Positions 35,968 to 47,668 of a stretch of DNA of 64,000 bases are shown in pieces (position 1 is the first letter of the stretch; every line of letters begins with the position of its first letter). The notes beneath the pieces were generated by a model. The model saw only the letters and a list, made by a program, of their open reading frames with translations, was not told the DNA's origin and ran no database searches. The stretch covers positions 1,364,001 through 1,428,000 of the forward strand of contig JARFIW010000663.1 of NCBI GenBank assembly GCA_036346225.1, in the 5' to 3' direction. The DNA is from Platerodrilus igneus (lineage: Eukaryota; Arthropoda; Insecta; Coleoptera; Lycidae). The position numbers and the translations under genes are program-made.

Positions 35968-36496
35968 TTAAGACCTATTAGTAGTAGGATGACAGTTAGG
36001 ACAGGTTGCAGCGAGTAACTCCCTTATACCCGCAACCATAGCAATGGAGTACTTTAGGACGAGCACAACGTGTAGAAACATGACCAGGTTTGTCGCAATT
36101 AAAACATACGACCTGACGAGTAGAAGTAGGACTAGGAAGAAGAACAGTAGAACGTATGGAAGAAGTATCGGATCTATCCGTAGGCGTAGGAGAAATCTTA
36201 ACAATTCGGTCAGGTGAAGCAAAAGCATTCTCCTCAGTAGTATCAAACTTATAAGCAAAATCCGGGGGTTCAAAATGTTGAATCAGTAAATTAGACAACG
36301 ACTTCTAGTCAGAAAACCTACCCCGATATCTACGATACCAAATTAACGCTTTACACTTGAACAAATCCACTGCAGACTCAAATAATTGCAATTCTGACAC
36401 ATGGTGAGCACGTTGGAGTTTTTCGACTCGTTCCAAAAAATCATATACGGTAAGAGCGTTTGGGTTACCAAAAAATTTCAAATTCCACTCCCACAC
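35968..36496 (-). pseudogene. gag: gag remnant with zinc knuckle
   Basis: The N-terminal part (36496-36305) has W-x-L-K-F-x-G, FLERVEKLQRAHHVS and an ALIWYRR block, typical of the capsid region of insect gypsy-type gag. An in-frame TAG at about 36305-36307 follows, and the same frame continues to a CFNCDKPGHVSTRC zinc knuckle (C-x2-C-x4-H-x4-C). A second knuckle lacks its histidine (CYGCGYKGVTRC). The start upstream of 36496 is not clear. It is a mutated gag, still recognisable. Confidence 0.75.
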
Positions 36497-36499
36497 TGA

Positions 36500-37175
36500 G
36501 AGACCTTGATGGGAAGCCGAAAAACAGTCATTTTGAATACGAACAAGAAAGCAATTGGTAGAAAGTAACTAAATAAATGCTAACCGTAACTGGATGGAAA
36601 TAAAAAAAAATTATTACAAATACAGGACAATCTAAAACATATGCGATGGATAAACTTCAAAAACGTCAATAAGCAAAACAACAAAATAGGAATTAGAATA
36701 GAGCTGTAGGATAAAAGAAAAATCGGAGAAAGAAACCAACTCTAGACTTGACGTGGAGAACAAAATGTACCGAGAGGAAGGAAGAAAAATAAAAATCTTG
36801 TTTCAATGGACTAGGATTATTGGCGAATACACAAATCCAATAATCTAATATGAGCTAATCAAGGATATTTAGCAATCACGAAAGAGAACAAAATCAAAAT
36901 TCAAGAAGATCGAACCCACACAAGAAATAAAGAAAACCGATCCTCATATAAGGAACACTAAAGAGCCGAAAGAAGAAGAAAAAATAAACAATAGGTCGAA
37001 CGTAAAGCAAAAACAAACAAGTAGCATCAGGCCGAGAAATGCGGGTAATGTAGGGACTTAAGCACTAACAACAAAAAAAAATCTGAACAAAATTTAACTA
37101 AAACAAACTCGGAGCAGAAATTAATAAAAGAAAATCGGAGCCCCACGCCAGGGACTCCTGTCGTTCAAAAATTTA
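36500..37175 (-). other. Leader region of the LTR element
   Basis: About 670 bp between gag and the 5' LTR, A-rich on the plus strand. Near 37137-37150 the minus strand reads TGGCGTGGGGCTCC, a primer-binding-site-like sequence that begins with TGG, about 25 bp inside the LTR. Confidence 0.55.
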
Positions 37176-38426
37176 TGCTACGTACCCAGACGTAGCCGGA
37201 AGAAACGTAGAAATCTCAGGCTAAGTACCAAACGCAGAGAGTGGGGGGATTCGCCTAAATACAAAAAAAACGCATCGTTTACGATTATCTATTAACAATA
37301 AGAATAAATAAAGGATTTTACACAAACAAGCAAAATAAATAAATTAAGTGTTACTATTTCAAAGCAAACAATTGTGTTATACGAACAATTTAGTTCTTCA
37401 GGTACGGAGTGTGCATCTTGTATTTTACAGAAAATAAAACTAATCAGTAATGAAAGAATTAACGTGTGAGAACTTTTGTCAAACATTTTTTTTAAATCGT
37501 ACGTAATACCTTTTGTGAAATAAACAAATGAGTAGCAAAGAATAAGGTGTGAGAGCTTTTGTCAAACATTTTTACCAGCGGTACATTACACCTGTAGAGC
37601 GATAATATCGATTCGCCGCAACAAGCAATAGTCCTACAGGGTCACGTTTCTTATCGCGTAACTACACCCAACGCTGATAAGCAATATTCTCTTGATATAC
37701 ACAAAAGAAAACAAGTGGTTACCTGCATGTGTCGGGATACTTAGCTTGCACACCATTGGGAGTAAATCAGCACCGAATCGCCACGGTCGTCGGGATTTAT
37801 TCACCCTGTTACCATAACGGCACTAGCAATTTACAAGCAACGGCAGTTGGTCTGTGGCATAGAACAGTTAGGCCTACATAGAAAGAACCAATTTGGCCTA
37901 CAGTTAAGAGCGAAACACGCAAGATACCTCCTACTTGTCGAACAAAAGAACGTGCGTTGCTCTTGAAGTACTGGGACGAATAATGTAGAAAATATTTCAA
38001 GGTACAAGCTGCAGAATCAATTTAAAAATTGTTTTCAATAACACGAATTCGAACTGCAATTCTCGCGTTATCAAAGCGCGATTAGCTAACTGGAAAACAC
38101 GCTATCAAATAATAGTAGGATCCATTATTTCGACAAGTTTTTAGATGGGAAACACAAGAGAAAGCAATTATACGTTATTGGAATATGTCACAAATTAACA
38201 GATATCTAAAACAAAGTACTGACTATTTAATTTATCGAATAAATTTTCGTTTTAAAAGCAAATGGATTTGAGTTAAAATTATGTTAAAGCGGGCTTATTC
38301 TGAACAGGTACACTATATAGAGTATGGTTGGAGAATTTAAGAATAGAAATGGAATTTATTCGAGCTGGTAATGACTTAACCAGGGAAAAAAGGGTATCTA
38401 GTTTATGTTAAAAAATAAACGTAACA
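37176..38426 (-). repeat. 5' LTR of the non-autonomous element
   Basis: 1251 bp, the longer of the two LTRs. The extra 230 bp at 37925-38155 is absent from 32322-33339. Substitutions and small indels elsewhere show the insertion is not recent. Confidence 0.9.
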
Positions 38427-38430
38427 ACCT

Positions 38431-38683
38431 ACTATGAGCCATAACCAAAAAGCTTATCGTAGGTTAATTTACTAACTCCGAATTAAGTTGTACAAATTTT
38501 CACATTTTAATATTCAAGTTAAAACCTGTAAATTCCCATCTCCAACCACGTACTTGGTTGCACTACAAAAAAGAATTAACAAATTGCCATGAGTTTGATT
38601 GATACTCACTGTGTTTCTGATGCTTTATAATCATGGCCTGGAATAATCTCTTACACCATGTATTCACTTTCTCTTTTTTCTAA
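38431..38683. other. Short host spacer between two LTR elements
   Basis: About 250 bp separating the ACCT duplication of one element from the CGCG duplication of the next. Nothing else is recognised. Confidence 0.6.
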
Positions 38684-38687
38684 CGCG

Positions 38688-39187
38688 AGTTAAAGTTCGG
38701 GCCTTTGGAGCTGGTTTTTTAAAAACACTTTGACTTTAACAAATTTAATTTAATAAGTTAAAATTTAGATAACTTGTACATAATACTAAAATAATTATTG
38801 TACTAGTGAGTAGCTTGAACAACGAAGTATGGAGTTCGAAGACTGACTGCCGGGCATTGAGCTCCCGGGCCTTTTATAATAACCTGCCCTCACACGGCTG
38901 TGAGAACTTGCAGATCTCATGTCTGCGTTTCTCTTTATTGTATACTTTATTACAATGTAACAACTTAATTCTGAGAAACTGCGGTATGTTGACCGCCTGT
39001 TACCTGCAGTATCACTGCCCTCACGGATGCAAAGCTGCATTCCGTTCTCATGAACTGTCGATAACCTCTCTGGGTTATCCTTGTGTTACAATGTTGCATT
39101 GAACTTATACTTTTACTTAATAATTTCTAATAATTCCTATTAGATTCAATATATCAATACATATAAGTAATTGGGGGATACATAACT
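38688..39187 (-). repeat. 3' LTR of the gypsy-like element
   Basis: 500 bp. Begins AGTTAAAGTTCGGG and ends GGGGGATACATAACT on the plus strand. It is shorter than the 5' LTR by small deletions. Confidence 0.93.
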
Positions 39188-39255
39188 CCTCCCACCGTAA
39201 ATGAAAAATTAAGGTTTTTCTTAATTTTTAAATACATAAAATACATTATTCAATT

Positions 39256-40220
39256 TCATTTAAAATTTATTATTTCTAAGGGTATACTTATTGTTTCCTT
39301 TTTTCTCTTTGTTTCCTTAAATCTAGAACTGTTTCCTTCATTCTTATATCTAAGGTACATTTTGTATAATACATACATGATTACAAAAATTATTAAAATG
39401 ATCAATACAATTGTCCAAACACTTATATTATTATAATGTAACTTTAGCGTTTTGAGTTCACTTAATTGTTCTTTATAACTTTCCACTAATTTCACGGCGT
39501 GGTTGAGGTCGTCTAAGTCTAGATGCTCTAGCTTCATGGGTTTCTTAATTATTTCTTCGTCTTCTTGTTGTATCTTGAATTGTAGTTCCGGTAGGTTTGC
39601 AAGTTTCTTTGTTGCTATGGGATCTTGATAAACTCTGATAACTTCATCTTTCAATTTCACATAACAATCTTCTTTGAGGGTAATTAGTTTGCTTCCGATT
39701 AATGCTTGGTTATTTTCATCTTGGTTGCAGTGGATGGTTGCTATTACTTCTGTTGGGAAAATGGCTATCCATTTGTTATCTGTAACTTTTTGAATTTTCA
39801 TATTAGTTATTTGCACTTGTTTGGTTTCACAGTTTTCGTAATGATTTGAGAATTTTAATAGTTGTACTTTACAAGGGCTGTCTTCTTGAATGGTTGTTGT
39901 CGTCATCGATTGACATAAATATTGGTTTGGTGTTACTTCAGTACATTTTTCGTTTGTATAACCATATCTCAGTTCATTTAGGGATAGGAATTTGGTTTTG
40001 GGTATGATTACTTGGTATGTGCTAGTAACCTTTGTTGGAAAAGTAAATAAATGATAATAATGATAATTGTTACTTTCTACTATTAAAAATATTATTTCGT
40101 TTTTCTTAATGTTGCTAAAATTTGTTACATTAAAGTAAGGGTTGATATTATTTGAGTAAATATGGTAATTTTGTATACTGTCTAGTTTATTGGTAGTATA
40201 CCGGGGTTGCTTTTTATATG
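39256..40220 (-). pseudogene. env: env-like envelope remnant
   Basis: An open frame of 216 codons from the ATG at 39906, extendable upstream to about 40220 without a stop. Near the C-terminus is a hydrophobic membrane span (VWTIVLIILIIFVIMYVLY, about residues 162-180) followed by a basic cytoplasmic tail, as in errantivirus envelope proteins related to baculovirus F. Position after integrase and before the 3' LTR is as expected. It is far shorter than the usual 450-650 residues and lacks an N-terminal signal peptide and cleavage region, so the front half is missing. It is described as a broken remnant only. Confidence 0.7.
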
Positions 40221-40228
40221 TTATATTA

Positions 40229-41593
40229 TTACTTGGTTGTCCGTTCTACCTGGGTGGAGGTTGACGGTAAGGGTGATGATTGTCCATATGAAATTACAGG
40301 GTGTCTTAGGTTCTTTAAATGAATGTACTTTGTTATTTTACCGTTGTCTACTACTGCTATGTTTTTATCTGATATTTTCTTAATTTTAAATGGTCCTAAA
40401 TTTCTGGGTGCTGTTTTATGTCGCTTGCTTTGAAAGTTTTTCTCATACACGGTTTGTCCTATTGAAAATTTATTTGAGTCGGTATTTTTGTTTCGGGTTG
40501 TGGTGATACGTTCTTTATCGTTTTCTAATTTATCTTTTACTTTGTCGTAAGTTATTTTTAGTTTTTGTTTGTGATCTTTCGCATATTGTTGATATACTTC
40601 TTTATTGTAGTGTATGTCATAGGGATTTCGTGAATCTGAATGTCCTAAGGTTAATTCTAAGGGTGTAAAATTTGTTGATTAATGAATTGTGTTATTATAA
40701 GCGATTAGTGCGTATGACATTAAATTGGTTATATGTTCCTTTTTATAGTTTATTCTTAATAATCGAATTTGTTCTAACAAGGTTAAATGTAATCGTTCAA
40801 TTAGTCCGTTTGATTCGGGGTGGTTTTCCGTTATGAAATGAATTTTTATTTTGTGTAGTTCTAAAGTGTTTTGAATTGTCTCATTTTTGAATTCGCTACC
40901 ATTGTCTAAAGTTATTGATTCGGGTGTTCCGTAAAATGTGAAATATTGTAAAAATCCTTGGGTCACGTCAATGCTATTTTTGGATGTGATTGGTATTGCT
41001 TGGCCTATTTTTGTGAATGCGTCTACATTTGTCAGATAGTTTTGAGCTTCTACTACTAGAGTATCGGCATGTAGTTTTTGAAATGGTTTGTCGGGTGTTT
41101 TGGTTAACATTAAGGGTATCTTTGGGGGTTTCCTATCGTATTTCGCTCTGTCACATAGTTCGCATTGGTTAATGAAATCTGTGGTCAAGTCCTTCATGTC
41201 TTTAAAATAATAACGTCTTATGAGTTGCTTTATAGTTTTGTTAATTCCACGATGGTTGGTTTTTCCTTCGTGTTGATTTCTAATTACATCGTTTATTTCG
41301 TCAGGGTCGTCTAGTGTTATTAATTTTCTAGTACATCTGATGAGTTCAGGGCCAGAGTTATTGAATAGTTTAATGTATAATTCTGAAAATCTTTGGTATA
41401 AATGTTCGGTGTTGAAATAAAAATAAAATCGTTTTTTCTCGGGGGTGTATTCCTTTAAAATTTTAATTATTTGTTCCTCGTTGTCGTCTTTAGTTATTTG
41501 AATTTGATATATTTTTTTATTTTCTACTTTTGTATATTTTACTGGATTGGGGTTATTTAAAACTTCGGTTATTATAAATTGGTTGGGTTTCAT
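40229..41593 (-). pseudogene. pol: Integrase region of pol
   Basis: The 304-codon frame at 41593-40679 contains an HHCC zinc-binding region (H-x5-H in HEGKTNH, then CELC), followed by the catalytic core: LHADTL (first Asp), LDNGSEF (second Asp) and ENHPESNGLIERLH (Glu). An in-frame TAA near 40679 interrupts it. The same frame continues on the far side, and the C-terminal domain ends in 40450-40229 with VDNGKITKYIHLKNLR-type sequence. All three catalytic residues are retained, but the stop, and a probable frame change before 40450, disable it. Confidence 0.88.
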
Positions 41594-41615
41594 ATCGATT
41601 GCTTCATTTAAAATT

Positions 41616-43266
41616 TTAATCGCGTTTTTTTGGTTCTTCGTTTTGTGTCGAATGTATTGTGTCGCTCTCGTCTGGATCTTTCCTTATTTCTTCTTCGTCT
41701 ACGTTTCCTATAATGGATTCCGTTTCTAATGCATTGAGTTGGATTCGGCTTAAAGCGTCTGCGTTATTGTTATAAATTCCTTTTTTATATATAATTTCGT
41801 AATCGTACTCTTCGAGTCTGATTCTCCATCTTTGTAATTTTGAATTCGGTTCTTTCAGTTTGCATAGCCATACTAGTGGTCTATGATCGGTGTATATGTA
41901 AAATTTTCTTCCGTATAAATAAGGTCTAGAATATTTTGTTGCCCAAATTATGGCTAATAATTCTTTTTCTATGGTACTATATTTTTGTTCGGTTTCGTTT
42001 AGGGTTCTGGATGCGTAGCTGATAGGTTTATCGCTACCTACTTTTCCTTGGCTCAATACTGCGCCTAATGCTACATTCGATGCGTCTGTCGTCAGTATGA
42101 ATAGTTTTGTAAAGTCTGGGTATTCTAATACAGGGTGATTTGTTAATATGTTTTTAATTTTGTCTACGGCTTTAATAAATTCCGGGGTGTGTTCAATTTT
42201 GTTTCCCTTTTTTAAACAGTTTGTCAGGGGTTTGGTTATCTGAGCGTAACCTTTAATGAATTTGCGGTAGTAACCACTAAGTCCTAGAAATCCTTTAATT
42301 TCTTTGTTTGTTTTTGATAATGGATAATTTAGAACTGCATTTGTTTTGTCTGGATTTGGCATTACTCCTTGGGGTGTTATTACATGTCCTAAAAATGATA
42401 CTTCTTTTTGTAAAAATTCACTTTTGTCTAATTGTACTTTAAAATGTGCTTGTCTAAGTCTTTCGAATACTTCTTTCAATCTTTCTATGTGTTCTACCAA
42501 TGATGTGGAATAAACTATGATGTCGTCAAGGTATACAAGGCATTTTTATTGTGTATTCCTCGTAATATATTGTCCATGACTCTCTGGAAAGTAGCGGTGC
42601 GTTCTTTAGTCCAAATGGCATTCGTTTGTATTCGTAATGTCCTCTAGGTGTGCTGAAGGCTGTTTTGATATGTCTTTTCTTCCATCTCTACCTGATGGTA
42701 TCCTGATGCTAGGTCTAATGTTGTAAAATATTGGCATTTGCCTAATTTGTCTAAAATTTCGGTAATATTTGGTAGTGGATATTTGTCATCTACCGTTTTT
42801 CATTTAACTTTCTATAGTCTATTACCATTCTGTACTTTCTCTTTCCGGTTGCGTCTAATTTCTTAGGTACTATTAACACGGGGCTGCTCCATGGTGAGTT
42901 GGAGTGCTGGATTATGTCTTGGTCTAATAAGTCTGCTACTTGTCTGTCAGCTTCTTCTTGGCTTGCATGAGGTAGTCTATATGCTTTTGTAAAGATTGGT
43001 TTATTGTCTGTTAACTCGATATTATGTTTTACTGTGTTGGTGAATGTTAATGGTATTCCTTCGTAATGGAATATGTCTCGGTATTCGAAACATAAGTTCT
43101 TAATTGCTCTTTCTTCTTCTTGATTGATATCGGTGTTAAAGCGGATGTTAGTTAAATTTTCTCTTAACATTTCGTCATGTTCTATTGGGTTGTAATTATT
43201 TTCTAAATTTTCGTCTATTTCCATTTCGTTAAAATTTAGTTCTTCTACGTTAATTGGGTCTGTCAA
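41616..43266 (-). pseudogene. pol: Reverse transcriptase and RNase H region of pol
   Basis: 43266-42790 holds the N-terminal fingers (KAYRLPHASQEE, SPWSSPVLIVPKK, YRMVIDYRKLN). 42790-42500 is frameshifted but contains the YLDD catalytic box at 42533-42522. 42500-41616 carries the rest of the thumb ([13 protein letters not shown]), the tether, and RNase H with TDASN, E in IEKELLAI, and TDHRPL. This is the Ty3/gypsy arrangement. At least two frame disruptions occur between 42500 and 42800. Confidence 0.9.
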
Positions 43267-43406
43267 TGATAATTCTACGGGATAGTCGTTTGAATTTAAT
43301 ATTGTTGTGGTTGCAAAGTTATCTTTTATTTGTACTAAGGCAGTTGGGGTTTCTACTCCTTGTTGAAAAGTTATATGATTTATTATTCCTAAATTTTTGT
43401 TAGATT

Positions 43407-43852
43407 TTACTGGGATTTTATTTTTCTTTCCGTTCGGGGTTCTATAGTGTATTTTTGTTCAATTTGTGTGTTTTGAAATTTAATTGGGATTTTTCCGTAT
43501 TTTGTCCTTAATAAGCGATTTTTAATGTCAATGTTGGCTCCTAATTTTCTTAGAAGGTCCATTCCGATTAATCCGTCATATTTGTCGTTAAATTCGAATA
43601 CACAAAATTTATGTTTCATTTTAACATTAAATGTTCTCGGTAAGGGTATATTGGCTACGAATTGGTGTAGTGTTGTTTGATGAGCTGTTTTAATTTTAAA
43701 TGGTTCTCTTTCTACATAATCTAAATAGTGTTTTTGTACGGTTCTGGGGCTAATTAATGTTTTTGATGATCCGGTGTCAATTAATAGTTTGAATTTGGCG
43801 TGGGGTATTTCTATATATGGTAATACTAAATGATTTATGTTATTTAAGTTTT
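43407..43852 (-). pseudogene. pol: Retropepsin (protease) region of pol
   Basis: The catalytic triad DTG is at 43778-43770 in LLIDTGSS. The C-terminal part YDGLIGMDLLRKLG in 43619-43407 is typical of gypsy aspartic proteases. The frame differs from gag, which fits expression by ribosomal frameshifting. After 43407 the frame stops before the reverse transcriptase begins at 43266, another lesion. Confidence 0.82.
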
Positions 43853-45037
43853 TTAAGTTTGATTGTCTATGAATGGGTCCATTTGAAAATTTGAGTTCGA
43901 GTTTTCTTCATCATACTCCTCGTAGGTTTCGTATTGTTCGTCACGTTCGTAAGTTTCTGCATGGTTTGTTTCATTGTTCGTATGTGTCTCAATGTCATTA
44001 TTCTGGTCAGTGTCAAATTTTTCTATTTCTTGATGAAATAATTCTTCCGATGTAAAATTACGTTTCTGATGAGGGTTTGGTCGGATATGTGTTATTTTTG
44101 TGTTTTGTCTGGTGTTACCAGATGAGGTATCCATTGGCGTTGGTTTGTAATAATTATTAGGATTGTTATTATTATTAGTCATTGGTGTATTTCTATTGGG
44201 GTTTGCGTTGAATGCTGGTCTTTGTTGGTTTAGGTTTTGATTAAATCTTGGTTGCAATGCTGGTTTCGTAAAAGTTGGGTTAAACGTTGGTTTTGAAAAA
44301 TGTTTATATTGATTATTAAAATTTGTATTGTTACAACTTGGGTTATTACTTCGCGGTTGATTTGTTTGTGCGTTAAAGGGTGTGAATTTTGTTGAGGATT
44401 GTTTGTCTTGTAGCTTGTATAGTTTTATTGGTGAATAACTTTTATTCGCGTTGGGATTGTATAGTCTGTTGCGGTAATACATTACATTTTCTTCTTCTAT
44501 GACTAGGCTCATAGCTTCTTCTAGATTTTGGGGTCGCTGGAATCTGATTTTATCCGATAGTCGTTCTGGTAAAGCGTTTATGTACGTGTCCAGTGCCATT
44601 TCGTCATACATTTTTGTTTTTAAATGTCTAACGTTTTGATCGGGTTCTTCGATTTTTAATTTTGTTAAAATTAAACTTCTCACGTCTTGGCATTTCATTC
44701 CGAATTGGTAGGGGGATTGATTGTGTTCCATTCTAAGGTTTATTAGGTCTCGTACCAGTCATTTTATATTACGTTGGTCCCCAAAATATGCAATTAGTAG
44801 TTGTTTAAACTCCTGCCATTCCTGTAAATCGTCGCTACTGGCGATTAAGGTTAGTGCCCTTCCGGTTAGTTTACTAATTATCAAGCGTATAAGCAATGAA
44901 TTTCTTGCTTCATCTCCGGGTTTGTAGAAGGTTTTTAGGAACATTTCAGATGCTCCAATGAAATTTGAGAGATGGGCCTGCGTGCCATCAAACGTCTGTA
45001 TTGTCTCTAAATAGAGACGCAAGTCTGTGTTACTCAT
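43853..45037 (-). pseudogene. gag: gag of the gypsy-like element, one in-frame stop
   Basis: The ATG at 45037 gives 92 codons to a TGA at 44759-44761. The same frame then continues without break to 43853. The first part has the capsid pattern of gypsy-like elements (LIISKLTGRAL, LIAYFGDQRN). The C-terminal half is N/Q/P-rich with repeated F-N-x-x-x-N-x-P and ends acidic, with no zinc knuckle, which is usual for errantiviruses. Apart from the stop the frame is intact, so the mutation is probably recent. Confidence 0.85.
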
Positions 45038-47126
45038 GTTGGTTAAGGGTTGTTTTCGATTTTTGGGAAATTTAAAAAAAATTTTTTTTTTTTGAATTAA
45101 GCTTTATTTCGCTATTTGTATTGTTACTATTGCTTCGGATTTATTAATTTTCCGTTTGGGTTGTGAAATTTCAAATTTTGTAAAAATTGAGGTTGATTTT
45201 CTATTTGTAACGTTAATTATGCTTTGGATGTATTAGTTTTTTTTTTGGATGAAATAATTTCGAATTTTGTAAAAATTGGGGTTGATTTTGCTTTTTGTGA
45301 CGTTAACTTTGGTTTTGGTTTGTTAATTTTTCCTTTAGGTTGGGTAATTTTGAATTCTGTAAAGATTGAGGTTTATTTTACTATTTTCGGCGTTATTTTT
45401 AGTTTGGAATGGTTAATTTTCAGTTTGGATTAGGTGGATAAAATTTGGTAAAGGTTGAGGTTTATTTCGTTATTTTTCGGCGTTATTTTTTAGTTAGGAT
45501 TGGTTAATTTTCGGTTTTGATTTATTAATTTTAAGTTCAGACTGGTCTGGTTATTTTTTTAAATCGTAGTTGCTGTTATTTATTTTTAATTATACAGTGC
45601 GGTGACGTATTCACGAGATTTGTATTCAATAATGTTGAATTTATTACCGTAGTCTTGGATTAATTGTTTTTATGCAGCTTTTAATTTGTCTTGAGTTCCT
45701 GTTTCTTAAGGAATCCTAAATGGATGGATTTATTCTCGTTTAGCGTTGTTTTAGTTCTGTTAACTCGTAACTAATAATCTTCCGTTGGTTTTACTGAGTT
45801 GCGTAATTATGACTTGAGGTTAATTATTTCTGCACTTATTGTTGAAATTGAATACTTAAGGATGTAATCTTTGTTACTTTGTCACGTACGTTGAGGTAAT
45901 TGCACTTACAGGTGTTAGTTTATAGGGATTAGATAATTTACTTTCCGTATTCGCCAATGCTTTGCGTAAAGTGTTATGTCTGTTTTATTTTTAGATCTCT
46001 CGGTACTGCTTGACTTGTAATTGAACTCTTCGTTATGTGCGTTTTCAGGTTTACAATTATGAGCGTTTTACTGCACTTTATAATGCTGATTAATTAGTTG
46101 GAAAACGTTTAGAGTTTATACCGTGTTTGTACTGCAAATTATTTATAGAGTGTTGTGGTGTAATTTTCATGCGCTTCTATAATTCCGTGATGTATTTAAT
46201 TACTTATAATGCTGCTTTTATGGATTGATTACTTGTGGGTATTAAATGCAAAAACTGCGTTTCTTTATTATGTCGTGATAGATTTAGTACTTATGATGCA
46301 AATTGCTTTGTGCAAAGGATTCTGAAAGCTATTTCTTTAAGGTAATAATGATATTGCTTTGTTGAAGCTATACTTTAGTACTGAAAGTTGAAAGTTATTG
46401 CACTTCTCTGAGGTTCTAAGTGTATAAAAGATGCGAACTTTGTTTTCTTAGGTGGTTTTAAGTTACCGTATTTTTAGTTAATGCAGAGTTCTTGTGATTT
46501 ATTCAGTATTATAGAGGTCAATGGTTTTAATTATCGTTCGGTACTGCTTGTTCGAATTAGCTTTGAAATTGAATTGCGTTAGCTTACCGGTTTATAGCGT
46601 GGTTTGAATCGCGGTAATTAATGTTTCTTATTTTGGTGTTAGTGAATGTGCGCCTGTTTATTTTTGGATTATTTTGAGTTCGTTCTATTAATTATGGTAA
46701 GAATCTCTTAATATTAATTCTCATTTACTTTTTAAAGAAAAAAAAATATCTCTTTAACATTCGTCTCATAGGTTAATACTTTCTCGTTTTGAAAATAATT
46801 CACTTTGAACTATTTTCAAAAAATATTCATAATATAAAATACATAAAACAATGATAAATAAAATAATAATACTAGCATATATCAATTATAGTTTTTGGTT
46901 AAAAAAAGTTATGGAAATGAACTTACATTAATTTCATCTGTTTCTTTGGTGGGTTCGATCGATTCTGTATCTTGTCCACCTTGGTTTGTTTGTTGGCTTT
47001 AGACGATTTTTGTTCCTTGTCCAACTTGGTTTGGGTTCTGCCAAAATTTCGAATTAAAATTCTTGGTCACCAATCTTCCGATTTTTGGATTTTAATTGCC
47101 CTTTTGACATCCGTTACGGCTGCGCC
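45038..47126 (-). other. Long leader between 5' LTR and gag
   Basis: About 2.1 kb with no recognisable gene, T-rich on the plus strand. It contains a five-copy 90-bp tandem repeat near gag and the primer-binding site TGGCGCAGCCG at its far end. In errantiviruses this region carries regulatory and packaging sequences; that role is inferred here only from position. Confidence 0.6.
45090..45545. repeat. 90-bp tandem repeat, about five copies
   Basis: The phrase ATTGAGGTTGATTT or its variants recurs at 45186, 45276, 45365 and 45455, close to 90 bp apart, with an earlier partial copy from about 45095. Units also share a GGTTAATTTTC/CCTTT block. It lies in the leader just upstream of gag. Confidence 0.8.
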
Positions 47127-47664
47127 AGTTAAGGTTCGGGCCTTTGGAGCTTTGTTTTTAAAAAACAATTTCAAACTCTTAACACATTTATTTTAATTTG
47201 AAACAGAAATTAAGGTGAAATTTGGAATAACTTGTACATAATAATTTTAATAAAAATAATACTTAATTGTACTGGTGAGTAGCTTGAACAACGAAGTATG
47301 GAGTTCGAAGACTGACTGCCGGGCATTGAGCTCCCGGGCCTTTTATAATAACCTGCCCTCCACACGGCTGTGGGAACTTGCAGATCTCATGTCTGCGTTT
47401 CTCTTAATTGTACACTTTATTACAATGTAACAACTTAATTCTAAGTAATTGCGGTCTGTTGACCGCCTGTGACCTGCCACCTGCAGTATCACTGCCCTCA
47501 CGGATGCAAAGTTGCATTCCGTTTTCATGAACTGTCGATAACCTCTCTGGGTTATCCTTGTGTTACAATGTTGCATTGAACTTATACTTTTACTTAATAA
47601 TTTCTAATAATTCTTATTAGATTCAATATATCAATATATATAGGTAATTGGGGGATACATAACT
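47127..47664 (-). repeat. 5' LTR of the gypsy-like element
   Basis: 538 bp, AGTTAAGGTTCGGG ... GGGGGATACATAACT on the plus strand. It is closer in length to the solo LTR (561 bp) than to its own partner (500 bp). Confidence 0.93.
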
Positions 47665-47668
47665 CGCG

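Larger units (their letters stand above)
32318..38430 (-). mobile_element. Non-autonomous LTR retroelement, target duplication ACCT
   Basis: Two LTRs in direct orientation (32322-33339 and 37176-38426) are flanked by ACCT at 32318-32321 and 38427-38430. On the minus strand the LTR reads TGTTACG...CGTAGCA. A purine tract GGAGGGGGGTG lies directly inside the left LTR and a TGGCGTGGGGCTCC primer-site-like sequence lies near the right LTR, so transcription is on the minus strand. The 3.8 kb interior has a mutated gag but no protease, reverse transcriptase or integrase. It would need proteins supplied by a relative to move. Confidence 0.9.
38684..47668 (-). mobile_element. Gypsy/errantivirus-like LTR retrotransposon, target duplication CGCG
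   Basis: LTRs at 38688-39187 and 47127-47664 are flanked by CGCG at 38684-38687 and 47665-47668. LTR ends are AGTTAA...ATAACT, as in gypsy-family errantiviruses. On the minus strand the order is 5' LTR, long leader, gag, protease, reverse transcriptase/RNase H, integrase, env-like frame, 3' LTR. The purine tract GGTGGGAGG abuts the 3' LTR. TGGCGCAGCCG, overlapping the last base of the 5' LTR, is a likely primer site. Several stops and frameshifts make this copy inactive. Confidence 0.95.

Noticed and set aside
47343..47576. 77-codon minus frame, with a similar one at 38795-39040
   Set aside because: Both are inside LTRs of the gypsy-like element and are alike only because the LTRs are copies.
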